Below are positions 32,998 to 43,767 of a stretch of DNA of 64,000 nucleotides, piece by piece. This DNA is from Wolfiporia cocos (taxonomy: Eukaryota; Basidiomycota; Agaricomycetes; Polyporales; Phaeolaceae). Where the stretch lies: the NCBI GenBank assembly GCA_029448655.1, contig JACCLO010000012.1, forward strand, positions 744,001-808,000. The letters are read 5' to 3'. The notes under the pieces are model-generated. The model was given only the letters and a program-made list of their open reading frames with translations. It had not been told where the DNA came from and ran no database searches. The position numbers and the translations under genes were made by a program. The number at the start of each line of letters is the position of its first letter. The first letter of the stretch is position 1.

Positions 32998-33990
32998 CAC
33001 AGCATGTTGGGCCTAAATTTCGACTGGGAAAAACACGGGCAAGGGGCCAGGTCGCACCCACCGTCTTCCCCAGATCGGGGACGGCTTCGATGTGGGTGAA
33101 GGGCCGGATTCCGTCCACGTTTTGCTAGGCGCAACCCAAGGGTAGGTGCAACCTGGGGAGAATGCGGGTTACTACGTGGGGATGACCCAGACCCTCTGGC
33201 CCTGCGGTGACACCCTTTTTTGGCTATATTGCACCCCAATCCGGTAAACGGAAATAGATTTTATACGCTACTCTTTCTGGGATATATACACGAAACCTTA
33301 CAATACTATGGCACTACCGACATATTGGCCCTGCAGCGACATTCTCACTGCCTGTATGCTCATTATTACACACTGACCGTCCCGCATACGACACCTGAAG
33401 ATCATGAGTAAGCTGGTGCATATATGGTTGTCGAATACAATGATCACTCGCACCTTCATATATGCGCATCTTTGTGGATAGTGAATGCATGCATATATCA
33501 GTAGATGATTGCACTGAAATAGCATGACATACCTGGACCTAGGAACCAGCCCTACTGTCGGCGCGTTCAGCCAACACTATCATGATCAGCGTACTGAAGG
33601 TCAACATAAAATTAGTCACAGCAGGAGGATAGTATCCTGTACATGCACGGCGGAGCAAGGGCAGGGAAGAAGATGGTATTCAAGAGCAAGAAGTGATTCA
33701 AAGTCCGACAGATGCTTTGCGCTGTAATGTCCATACATCACAGACAACATCAAAGATGTCAGTCACACGTCACATGTCATGGTCCCCCTGTGTTGCAGCC
33801 CATTGAGACACAGGTGCAGACCTGGCCCTGCGTCTCACCCAGAAAAAGAATGTAAGCTCATGTTGTACCTGGGCAAAATGTAGGTGCAGGACCGAAGGTT
33901 GCAGCGGCAATGGAACCTGGGCGAAATCTGGTAGCTCCACAGAGTTTCACCTAAGTTGCACTAGCTGAAATTTAGGCACAACACGCTGTG
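32998..33990. mobile_element. CACTA-like non-autonomous element (993 bp)
   Basis: The inverted ends begin CACAGCATGTTGGGCC and, at the other end, CACAGCGTGTTGTGCC, followed by a shared TAAATTTC. A 3-bp duplication AGA flanks both sides. Copy 1 has the uninterrupted sequence near 22168. Subterminal repeats such as GTAGGTGCA and CCTGGG recur. The CAC start and 3-bp duplication fit the CACTA (CMC) group, but no transposase is encoded. Confidence 0.65.
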
Positions 33991-34582
33991 AGACAGCCAC
34001 AGACACATCGGAGCGGCTTGCTATACCTGAGCCATCTAGGATTCATTTATCCGGATTTCCAATGAGACACAATTTCAGCGGTGTATCGGGAAAGCAAAAA
34101 TACAACAAATTGAACACTGCACTGTCCGCTGTCCAGAGCCAGTGATTTATGTGGGCTTTGTAACAATGTATGGGGACGATCCTTCACAGGTATGGTCCTC
34201 TCAGCCTTCTCAGGTGTCATACAATCAGGGAATCATACGCCTCATTTGACACAGCTGGTCGACAGCACTCTTGTGGAGATTGTTGTGTCTTGATATCTAA
34301 CAACCCGGGTATAAACCACCAATTGCTGGATCGTACGCGCCCAGCCGGCTCCTCAAGCTGCAGGTTTTTCCAAAACATTCATTTTCATTCAGAAGCTACC
34401 ACCTCCCATGTGCACCTCACGACATACATGTCTCGGCACCATGGTGATGCGGACTCCACCATACAGCTCTGCATACTCCATGCGGTGAGAGCTGGCACCC
34501 ACGTGACGTACCACCACCATCGCCTTAGGCGCTCACGTACCGTCCACCTAAACAACACCCCCTACACATCATCCACCTCACC

Positions 34583-35722
34583 ATGAACACCCAACGCACC
34601 GTCCAAAGTACACAGAGGGTCCCTACCGACATCACCCCCACTACCTTTGCCTTTGATCTTCTTTTCAACGCCGCCCAAAGCATTCACCGGGCGCGTGAAA
34701 CCACCCCATCAACCTACGCTCTTCCTCTCTGGAAGACCCACGTATCCTATCTCCTCACTGCTATCACCCATGGTGCCAATGAATTGGCCCACACCGAACT
34801 CCCTTCCCTGCTCACTTTGCAGCAGGACGTCAACAACCTTGCGCTACACCTTACCTCACTCCTAGCGCCTACGTTCAACAACCTTTTGCCCACCCCTCCC
34901 GCGCCTTCCACCCCTAAGCCACGCACAACTCAATCCACGCTTCACCTCAAACACGTTTCTAACCGCCCCATTCGGACCACCACGAAGAAACCTGAACCAC
35001 GTCTCCACTGGGTTCCGAATCGTCCCGAGACGCCACCTCGAACACCATCCCCACAACCTTCACCTCCCCGTACCCCATCACCCACCCCCACTCATCACTC
35101 TGTCGACTCTGTCGACACCGTTGAATTCCTCCTCGAACCACCACTTTATGACCACCCTATTGGCCCCCTCAAGAAACCCTTATACGACCACCCTGCTGGT
35201 CCTGTGGAAGGACCAATCTATGACCAACCCGCTGGTCCTATGGAGGGACCAATTTACCCCTGCCCCGCTGGACCTGATCCATTCAACCCCATCCCATACC
35301 AACCTCCACCACGACCATTTGTGCCCACCCGCACGATCACCCTCACGGTTACCTCCGTACTCCGCCGCCCTACTGCAACTGGCAACATATTCACCCCCTC
35401 CGAGCTCAGCGATGCGTGGCAACAATCGCTGCTCAGCTTCCAATTCATGGACTATTTCCGCCACTATAACATCCTCAACGTCACATATGACATGTTCACC
35501 GGCTTCAACTGGACCGATCCTTCTTCCACTGCTATCCGCTCCTCCATCCTTATGTCCTACCCTGACGATGACGCCTACCTCATCATGCATCGACTTACCA
35601 GCCACTTCCACATCTACTCCTACCTCGCTCGCAAACGCGACGTCTTCAACAATTTAGTCACTTACTCAATCTACTCCGACCAACCTATCCTTGCAGCAAG
35701 TTCGAGTTCTTCTGCTACATAA
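34583..35722 (+). CDS. Proline-rich ORF of the (TC)n-tailed element
   Basis: This is a single uninterrupted 379-codon frame with no introns. Residues 1-105 are predicted mostly helical. Residues about 105-175 are basic and rich in P, T and S. Residues about 185-232 hold roughly four tandem 12-residue repeats of the type PLYDHPAGPVEG. The last 130 residues (from about 250) form a compact-looking domain (TITLTVTSVLRRPTATG, then FTPSELSDAWQQSLLSF, DYFRHYNI and SYPDDDAYLIMHRLTSHF). Decayed relatives of that C-terminal domain are found on the minus strand at 57175-57516 and 58281-58529. I do not recognise the family. It could be an ORF1-like or Gag-like nucleic-acid-binding protein, or a captured cellular gene; function is open. 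Confidence 0.6.
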   Translation: MNTQRTVQSTQRVPTDITPTTFAFDLLFNAAQSIHRARETTPSTYALPLWKTHVSYLLTAITHGANELAHTELPSLLTLQQDVNNLALHLTSLLAPTFNNLLPTPPAPSTPKPRTTQSTLHLKHVSNRPIRTTTKKPEPRLHWVPNRPETPPRTPSPQPSPPRTPSPTPTHHSVDSVDTVEFLLEPPLYDHPIGPLKKPLYDHPAGPVEGPIYDQPAGPMEGPIYPCPAGPDPFNPIPYQPPPRPFVPTRTITLTVTSVLRRPTATGNIFTPSELSDAWQQSLLSFQFMDYFRHYNILNVTYDMFTGFNWTDPSSTAIRSSILMSYPDDDAYLIMHRLTSHFHIYSYLARKRDVFNNLVTYSIYSDQPILAASSSSSAT

Positions 35723-35982
35723 CTCCTTCTATTACTACTACCTTTTCCTACCTCGTCCCATTTTTCTTTTCCTTTCCTATCTTTCTTTATGCATCACTAG
35801 AGCTGTTAAGTGTCGGTCCAAACTCGAGACCCTATGACACCAGCTCGCTCTTCTTTACGATACATAATCAACGTACGACCTATGCCACCACCCTACTCTA
35901 ATTTGCGATACTCTTCACTTCCACCGTGGCTCTAGTTAGCTGCCGCACATGTACTTAGGATACTGACTGCGGGGTATAAATG

Positions 35983-35984
35983 GT

Positions 35985-36013
<29 letters not shown>
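35983..36013 (+). repeat. (TC)n tail
   Basis: A pure TC run of about 30 nt marks the 3' end of element A, immediately before its right target duplication. The same tail, as (GA)n on the plus strand, starts the two relatives near 57 and 58 kb. Confidence 0.85.
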
Positions 36014-36017
<4 letters not shown>

Positions 36018-36116
36018 CACCCACGTGAGCACACATATAACTCGGATGCAGGAGTAGCATTGTGTAACAAGCAATTGCAACTACAGTGACACAAGCTACT
36101 TCACATCTCCACAAAA

Positions 36117-39029
36117 ATGTCCACACCTGTTGCTCCTGTCTTGATAGTATGCATTAATTCTATTCCCAGATTGACACCTACAGCTAACGGCATCATACAG
36201 GTTGGCGCAGGACCAGCAGGCCTCGTGCTAGCTCTTACATTACAGAAGAACGGAATACCTGTGCTTATAATTGACAAGGATCCTCAGTATCACATTGGCC
36301 AGCGTGGTGTAGGCATCCAGGTCAGCCTCTTCTCCCCAAAGATGCGTATAACATTCACTAATGCTGCGCCCTATTCAGCCTAGGGCACTTGACCTGTCTC
36401 GGCGTCCTTCCAGACATTCTTGCCAAAGGCACACCCATGGTCGCCATTCGCATCTACAAGCTGCCTGGTGGCACGGAGCCCATCAAGACCATGTACGTCA
36501 ACCCACCCGAGGAGCCGGCTGCAGCAATACCTCACGTATGCATACCCCCTTTCTTATTCAGTGCACCATGTTGATGTGAGATGACAGCCGAACATGTGGC
36601 TGCTCAGGCAGAACAATGCAGAGGCAACCCTCCGGTCGCACCTTGCACAGTACAACTGCCATGTCGGTAGAGTTTCAGTCAATTATCTTAATCTGCCAAC
36701 TGCCCTTCACTTAAGAAATCGCAGTTGCGAGCTAGGTTTGCACACAGATTAATCTGCTAGCTGCGGCAGATTAATCTACTGTGACAATAAAATGGTACAT
36801 TCAGCACTCGAACCAAGGACCTTAGCACAGATCAGAATAAGAGCATCGCAGTGTAATTAGCCAACTGAGCCATAGTAGCAACAGTTACCCTTGATCAATC
36901 AAAATATATATAACGCAAATTTTACACACAATTTCCGCAAATCATCAAGGCAACTAACTGCTACAACAAGCATAAAGAAATCAATGATAGTGGTAGCTTG
37001 ATTTACCATGCTTGACCTGGAGCAACTCACCATGGGAAAGCTGAATACACTGGAATCACAGGTCTTTAGAGGCAGATTCATTTGTATTTGTGTTATGGAA
37101 GATGTTAAACTGTGAAAATGAAGTTTACAAAATACTCTATATATTGCTTAAAATGGGGCAGACACTAGTTGCACTGTAGCTCAGTTGGCTAACGTATGCT
37201 GCGATGCTCTTATTCTGATCTGTGCTAAGGTCCTTGGTTCGAGTGCTGAATGTACCATTTTATTGTCACAGTAGATTAATCTGCCGCAGCTAGCAGATTA
37301 ATCTGCGTGCAAACCTAGCTCACAACTGCGATTTCTCAAGCGAAGGGCAGTTGGCAGATTAAGATAATCGACTGAAGTCCCTCCATGTCGAGCTTGGCAT
37401 GGAGCTTTATGGGCTCAAGCAGCATCCCGATCATTTTTTGGCCCCTGTTGTGAAGAAGAATGGTGCCGTCGAAGATCAGGAAAGTGTGACCTGCCGCTGG
37501 CTGATCGGGACAGATGGCACACGAGGTAATGCGGGTCGATTGTGGTTTATTGTGCTGGCCACTCAAAACTGGATATATGTGCAGGAATTGTGTGCAAGCT
37601 TCTTGGATTCGAACTGATTGGAGAGACACGTGGAGAAAGGGCCATTGTTGGTGAGATTGGCTTGAAAGGGCTCAAGAAGGGGGTCAGTCAATTATACAGC
37701 CACAATAGCCTCCTTCTCTGAAAACATATAACTGCTGTCAGTATATGCATACGTGGGGAGATCACTCCTCACTCAGGTATGTCATAATCTTCGTCAGATA
37801 CTGATGCGTTCTGACAAGCCATAATCAGGATCCTCCTCCGGGCCACCGAGAACGAGGGCGAGTTCTCCTTCGGGGTCGTTGGGGATCTGGACTATGTGAA
37901 AGTCATGGTGGACAGGGAGGAATTGATCCGAGTGAACCACCAAGGGACTGATCGCAATGACTTGGGGTTTGGTGAGCTGAGATGGATCATGGTCTTTCAG
38001 TATGCTTGAATCAGCAGAAGTGCGGATGCCCGAACTGATCCTCGTCGCCAGGGAAAATGTCCGGATGGTCGAGAAGTTGGGCGAAAGCAGAGTTTTCTTG
38101 GCTGGAGGTATGGAGGGATGCATCTTGTGCCAGCGAGTGAAGCTCACCATCGACTTCACAGATGCTGCCCACGTGCACAGTCCCACGGGCGGACAGGTAG
38201 GGAGAGCTTAACATGTCGAAATGCCTCGCACTCACGTGTTATACGTAGGGAATGAACTCCAGCGTTCAAGATGGTATTTTCGCTGTGCATCGATAAATAC
38301 TACGGAATCTGGATCACCGTCGATCAGTTCAACCTAGGCTGGAAGCTCGCACTGGTCGAGAAATATCTCGCACCGCCATTGCTGCTGTCCACCTACGGCA
38401 AAGAACGCCTTCCCATAATCGCCGAGATGCTCAAGGAGACCACAAAGCTACTCGAGCAGCGCGTGGCGGCCCAGCGCGACGGCTCCGGTAGCGAGGCCGC
38501 GTGGAATGCGGGAGATCTCATGAAGCGGCTTACTATCAACTACTGCTGGAGCTCCATTATACACGATGAGTGTGTTCCTGTGGGAGAGAAGATTTCTGTT
38601 GATCCTTACAGTCTGCTGACTGCGAAAGGCGACCCTTTCACGTGGGAGATCGTGCGCCTGACGCGCCAGGCCTCGTTGATGTCAACACGGGCGGTGCTAA
38701 TGCCACTTCACTCTTCCACATCTTTAGTCCTTCCATTCATACTGTCCTTGTCTTTTCTACCGATACCGCACTCATCGATGCAGCGGTTAAGGCTATTGAG
38801 GCCTACTCCAAGGACATCATCCACCTTATGGTGATCTATCCACAGGATGCTACCGATGTGGTGATTGCTGGTGGCACCGCATTCATTGACCACGAAGGAC
38901 ATGCCCACAAGAGCTATTCTGTGGCTTCAGGCGGATTCTCCGCCATTATTGTTCGACGGTGTCGTCGGAGGCATTGTGTTAGGTGTCACAGGCCTGAAGG
39001 GATACTTCGATACTATTTTCTCTATCTAG
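36117..39029 (+). pseudogene. FAD-dependent monooxygenase, copy 2 (pseudogene)
   Basis: It is collinear with 22700-24912 and keeps MSTPVAPVLI, VGAGPAGLVLALTLQKNGIP and the last exon up to FSI and TAG. Breaks include an 8-nt deletion just after PRALDL, a 716-bp hAT MITE inserted in the fourth exon (36668-37383), a 1-nt deletion in the last exon around 38640 and a short deletion near 38950. It still has an intact GTATGC donor at 38000 that copy 1 has lost, so the two copies were damaged independently. No functional protein can be made. Confidence 0.88.
36668..37383. mobile_element. hAT MITE with tRNA-like arms, copy 1
   Basis: The element starts TAGAGTTTCAGTC and ends GACTGAAGTCCCTC. The flanking octamers are CATGTCGG and CATGTCGA. 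The arms are inverted repeats of about 200-250 bp, each containing a GCAGATTAATCTG palindrome and a tRNA-like segment facing outward (A-box-like TAGCTCAGTTGG, B-box-like GGTTCGAGTGC). It interrupts exon 4 of the copy-2 monooxygenase. Copy 1 of that gene shows the empty site. Confidence 0.88.
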
Positions 39030-39042
39030 AGGGCCATTTTGG

Positions 39043-39749
39043 TAGAGTTTCAGTCAACTATCTTAATCTGGCAACTGCCCTTCGCTTAAGAAATCGCAGT
39101 TGCGAGCTAGGTTTGCACGCAGATTAATCTGCTAGCTGCGGCAGATTAATCTACTGTGACAATAAAATGGTACATCCAGGATTCGAACCAAGGACTTTAG
39201 CACAGATCAGAATAAGAGCATTGCAGCATAATTAGCCAACTGAGCCATACTGACAACAGTTACCATTGACCAATCAAAATATATATAACGCAAATTTTAC
39301 ACACAATTTCCGCAAATCATCAAGGCAACTAACTGCTACAACAAGCATAAAGAAATAATGATAGTGGTAGCTTGATTTACCATGCCTGACCTGGAGCAAT
39401 TCACAATGGGAAAGTTGAATACACTGGAATCACAGGTCCTTAGAGGCAAATTCATTTGTATTTGTGTTATGGAAGATGTTAAAACTGTGAAAATGAAGTT
39501 TACAAAATACTCTATAAAAGTGTGAAGATACTAGTTGCACTGTAGCTCAGTTGGCTAATGTATGCTGTGATGCTCTTATTCTCATCTGTGCTAAGATCCT
39601 TGGTTCAAATCCTGGATGTACCATTTTATTGTCACAGTAGATTAATCTGCCGCAGCTAGCAGATTAATCTGCGTGCAAACCTAGCTTGCAACTGCAATTT
39701 CTTAAGTGAAGGGCAGTTGGCAGATTAAGATAATTGACTGAAGTCCCTC
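39043..39749. mobile_element. hAT MITE with tRNA-like arms, copy 2
   Basis: This has the same termini as the copy at 36668. The 8-bp target duplication CATTTTGG is perfect (39035-39042 and 39750-39757). It is inserted 13 bp after the stop codon of the monooxygenase pseudogene. The right-arm tRNA-like segment (39539-39622) has A-box TAGCTCAGTTGG and B-box-like GGTTCAAATCC. Confidence 0.9.
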
Positions 39750-40090
39750 CATTTTGGGTTGCAGGCTATGCCGTGGTAACTTGATGTTACCGTATGTTCT
39801 CTCGGAACGAGGTTGCAATCTCTTGCCACTCTCTGTGATATCTGATTGCAGCGCCTGACGACGAGCTTCAGTTTGGAGCGATCAACTGAATATATCCATG
39901 ATGTATCATGTAGAGAAGATACGCCCAGATGTGCTGCGCCCACAACGGCGCACTTCCACGCAGCACCGTGTCCACGGTGGCACGCACTTGCTCGACTTCT
40001 AACTTCTAGCTGGGCAGCGAGGTCATCGCCCTGCCTAGTGCGCTCACGTGCCTGCATGAGCACAACAGCATGGGGGCAAGACAGCCCGGT

Positions 40091-41022
40091 GTGACACAAG
40101 TACAACCTAAGACACACACCGGGGGAAGGGGGGTCGCGTGAAAGCGCCTTCCTGGTCCGGACATCTCAGGCTGAAAAGGCCAAGACAAGTCTGAGGTTCG
40201 CTCAAAACGGTCTGGTGTTTATATAGACTACATATGTTTGTACATGTTATGGCGCCTCAGCGCTGAGGTAATCTACGTGCTACGTGTTACGGGTTGAATA
40301 CCCGTTCGTATATTCGAGTCGCGAATATAGATCGTTCTTCTGCACGTAGGCACGTTGCCGTATGCAAGGCAAATACTCGTTAGATGCCTTCGGGTCCTAA
40401 GTGAAATCCCTAGGAGATCGTTTAATATCCAATACGTGTTAGAGGATATAATCTGTTCAGGTGCGAGTCGAATAGAATATAAGACTCGCCTAAGTCCAAG
40501 AAGTCAGTGTGCACTTTGAGGACTTAGTTGTTCGGTTGCTCGAGTGAGAATTACTGAGCGTAGTTTCCTACGTTTGAGAACGAGTATAAGACTTCTTGTT
40601 TGTACAACAAGGTCGAGCTGAAGAGCTTCGACGGTAAGTACATGAGCTTATATACTACGCTAGGTTTTAGGGGTCGAGTCCATCCCAGATGTCACCACTA
40701 CTATCTACGCTATAGTACCAAACGTTTGATAAGTATGCAATGATATATCCGAGACGATAGATAGGAATGATGATGGCGGTTGAACGCCATCTGTCAACTG
40801 CAGGATGATAAAGATGAAACGGTGGTAGAGTTGAATCTGCCACAGATGAAATGTGCCCTGTATGCTAGTACAACTGGGGATGTGCCCAGTAGAGCCATGA
40901 GTAGCCAGGGGGTCGATTGTGCAACAAGTCCCTGTATTGTATTCGCCCGGTGGTGAGTTCTGTCAGCGTTCGAAAATTCGGAATAATCGTAACACTACGT
41001 GGTGGCCAGTAAGGGCATCGGT
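40091..41022. repeat. Fragment of a TGTCAC-related LTR, split by a solo LTR
   Basis: 40105-40284 and 41001-41022 together resemble 31490-31690 inside the 1407-bp LTR: shared blocks include CCGGGGGAAGGGG, GCCAAGACAAGTCTGAGGTT and GGCATCGG. The fragment is cut by the solo LTR at 40285-40995 and ends at the gypsy element, so its own right end is missing. Confidence 0.55.
40285..40995 (-). mobile_element. Solo LTR, 711 bp, TGTTACGG family, inverted
   Basis: It starts TGTTACGGGTTGAATACCCG and ends AATCGTAACA, with perfect 5-bp flanks CTACG (40280-40284 and 40996-41000). It is the reverse orientation of the LTRs at 49846-50554 and 62778-63490. It shares short blocks (AGCTCGACCTTGTTG in either orientation, ATACTCGTTCTC) with the LTR of the gypsy element next to it, so the families are related. 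Confidence 0.88.
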
Positions 41023-41557
41023 GTTACGGTCCGTACGATTTCGCATATCTTTGACGCCTCACTGGAGAGGAGGACTTAGCGTTCAACTGCGTCACCGTGC
41101 GTTTATTTCCAGGGTTCTCTGTTCAACCAGCGACTCTCGTTTCATGTACAACAGCCCTATGCCCATAGTCCCGTAGCGTATCAGGTTCTAGCTGACATCT
41201 GGTGTCTAACCACCGTGCTTCTGCGTTTCACCCACTGTTGCGCTCAACCGCAGCGTTTCAGCTTAGTTATCATAGCGTACTAACCTTACGGACTTAATGG
41301 TAGCAGTACCAAGGACACTATGACCCCGGTTACAGAAACGTAGTATAAAGACTCTGCTGTAAATACTGGTCGAGTTCCTCAGCTCGACCTTGTTGAATTA
41401 CAAGGATCCTATACTCGTTCTCAAAGGCTTGAGCAATTAAGCCCGCAGCTAGTATATCAACGCTCGACTCTGCTGAGTCCGACGAGTAGTGTGCTACTCG
41501 ATACGCTGAGTAACTCGACTTAGTTATTTCAGCTGAACGGATATTCGATCTGTAACA
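41023..41557 (+). repeat. 5' LTR of the gypsy element
   Basis: It runs from TGTTACGGTCCG to GATCTGTAACA. It is nearly identical to 48982-49518 over most of its length, with more differences in the first 60 bp. A primer-binding site after it is not obvious. Confidence 0.9.
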
Positions 41558-41603
41558 GAAGGTCGAGCTCTTAACAGACTCACTTATCAAAAAGTGCAAG
41601 TCC

Positions 41604-43250
41604 ATGCAATGCTTTGACCCGGATCTCCCGAACCGGTTGATCCACCTGCTCCCCGAAATATACAGATGCATCTACTACGAAGACAAGCACAAGTGGAGAG
41701 ATCCCCCTGTGGGATTCTTTACAAAAGGAGGATATCTCACTGTCCCGACTCCAGATAAACCCGTTCCCTCGTGGGTAAAACTACCCCCATCCTCGAACGA
41801 CCCCTGGGAGCAGACGCGCACCGCTTCCGAACGCTTCGGAACCATTGCAGACTTGATGACACCAACCATCACCGTATCTCGAACGGGCGATGGACAACTC
41901 GGAGGACAGACAATGAACCCCGCCCCCATCGGAGGAAGCATGGGTATGGGAAGTACAACCTTGGGTGGAAGTGCTGTTTCGGGAAGCAGCGGCACGAGCC
42001 AGGGTGCAGGGGGAATGGCCAATATCCCTCCGCCGGCTAATAATCCACTACCTGGAAATACTAGCGGAACAAACCCCACCGGAGCAGGAGCGCCTGGAGG
42101 AGGAGGAATTCCTGGAGGGGGAGGTCCCCCCGGGGGCAGAGGTCCCCCGGGCAGCAGCGGTAATCCAGCAGGCAGCGCGGGAGGCAATCCAGGAGGACCG
42201 CCGGGTGGAGGAGGCCCACCAGGCGGAGGAGGCCCCCCAGGCGGAGGAAACCCCGCAGGATGGGGCACGCAGTTCGCCCCACCAGGCCGAGGAAACCGCA
42301 TAAAGCTCGCCACTCCTGAACCTTTCAAGGGAGAATGAAAGAAGCTACAGCACTTCAAGAATGATTGCAACACATGGTTCACTATGTTCGCAACAGACTA
42401 CCAAACCAACGACCAGAAGATCCTCTTCATCATGTCCTACATTCGAGGGAGTGACCGAGTGGACCAATGGAAGGAGAATTACTATGCCAAGCACACAGAC
42501 CCGACCACAGGAGCATTCGTCCTCCCCACGTTGCTCCAGTGCAGTGCAGAATTCGATGCCGCATTCGAACCCATCGAAGAAAAACAGAAAACCAACGACG
42601 ATCTCTTTGATCTCAGACAAGAGAAGAAGAACATTGATGACTTCAACATCGAGTTCGATAACCTCGTAGGAAAAACGGGGCTAGACCGACAGCAGTGCAA
42701 CCTGCTCCTTGTCACCCTATACAAGAGAGCCATCAGGCCCACACTCGTTACGCACATCATAAACATTGTTCCCCCTGTCATAACCCTCACCGACTGGATG
42801 AAACAAGCGTCCATCAATGAGACCAATTATAACACATTCATCAAGGGACGAGGGGACCCCAAGAAGAAACCCCAGTGGCAAGCCAAGGGACCTAGCGCCC
42901 CAGCCACACCGACCCCTGCAAAAGACCCGAATGCAATGGACGTCGATCGAATGTCCACAGAGGAGCGATGCAAGCTCCAAACCGGGGGGCGGTGCTTCAA
43001 TTGCAAAGAAAAGGGCCACCTCTCCAGCAATTGCCCGAAATAAAAGAAGAAGATCCCCGCCAAGGGCAGGGCTCGAAAGATAGAAGCATTAGAAGAAGGG
43101 ACCTCCACCACTCACATGGAAGAGGAAGGCACTGAGGACGAGGATGATGGAGCCACGGCAGTGGAAGAAGCAGTTAGCGCGATCCGAATTCTCAAAGCTA
43201 AGAACCCCTCGTTCCTTGCCCAAATTCTCGATGACCAGGATTTCGAGTAG
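41604..43250 (+). pseudogene. Gag of the gypsy element, with two premature stops
   Basis: Gag packages the element RNA. The frame opens at 41604 (MQCFDPDLPNRLI) and runs to TAG at 43248-43250, broken only by TGA at 42336-42338 and TAA at 43041-43043. It has a Gly/Pro-rich linker (about residues 140-235, many GGP and PGGG repeats), a helical capsid-like region (FKNDCNTWFTMFA, then GSDRVDQWKENYY) and one CCHC knuckle, CFNCKEKGHLSSNC. Both stops are one transition away from common sense codons (CGA or CAA). Pol opens in the -1 frame in a 16-nt overlap (43235-43250), an arrangement usual for programmed frameshifting; no canonical slippery heptamer is visible there. Confidence 0.82.
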
Positions 43251-43767
43251 GGGGGAAGCACACGGTCTTACCCCCCGGAAGTGCAGCCCATGTAATTACC
43301 TCGTATGAACGCGACCGATCACTGTTTATCCCCGTAACCCTGAAGCTGCAGAAAACCGTGAAGGTAAATGCCCTCATCAACTCGGGAGCCATGTCCTCCC
43401 TGATCCACTCAGAACTCGTCATTCGACACCAAATCATGACCCGACCTCTAAAAAACCCAATCACCGTCCGAAACGTCGATGGAGCCACCAACAAAGATGG
43501 GCAGGTAGACAGGGAAGTCTTCTTCCCCATCAAGTATGGAGGGAAGGAACGCAAAGTCCGCTTCCTCGTAGGAAACATTGGAAAAGAAGAGATGATCCTC
43601 GGATACAATTGGTTGAAAAAGGAAAGCCCCATCATCAACTGGGCGACAGGAAAGATCGATGTCACCCCTAACAAACCGACAGAGAAAGCCCGAACGACCG
43701 ACGCTATAATCCAACTTGATACTGTCAAAATGACAGTAACCCCCGAAGGGAGGCTCTCAACGCGGGG

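Larger units (their letters stand above)
34507..36013 (+). mobile_element. (TC)n-tailed retrotransposon-like element, member A
   Basis: The 1507-bp insertion lies in the monooxygenase promoter of copy 2. It is bounded by a perfect 15-bp direct repeat, CTGGCACCCACGTGA (34492-34506 and 36014-36028), and copy 1 has a single equivalent near 22592-22606. It starts CGTACCACC, carries one 379-aa ORF and ends in TACTTAGG, TGACTGCGGGGTATAAATGG and about 30 nt of TC repeats. No LTRs or inverted termini are present. A long target duplication plus a simple 3' tail fits target-primed insertion by a LINE-type machinery, but no reverse transcriptase is encoded. Confidence 0.7.
28830..40092. repeat. Segmental duplication with monooxygenase, copy 2 (expanded by insertions)
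   Basis: This is collinear with 19378-25340 but about 5.3 kb longer. The excess is explained by discrete insertions: a hAT-type element (30036-31011), a solo LTR (31225-32631), a CACTA-like element (32998-33990), a (TC)n-tailed element (34507-36013) and two hAT MITEs (36668-37383 and 39043-39749). Removing each restores alignment to copy 1. The monooxygenase here is a pseudogene. 28830-30035 contains no recognisable gene. Confidence 0.8.

Noticed and set aside
34507..36013. Helitron interpretation of the (TC)n element
   Set aside because: The 15-bp target duplication and the lack of a 3' CTRR hairpin do not fit Helitrons, which insert without duplication.
35983..36013. Ordinary microsatellite
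   Set aside because: The TC run lies exactly at an insertion border and recurs at the same end of two relatives, so it is better read as the tail of an element.
36040..39757. Functional tRNA genes in the MITE arms
   Set aside because: A and B boxes are good, but acceptor and T stems do not pair properly and the copies are inside transposons. They are better described as tRNA-like promoter modules.
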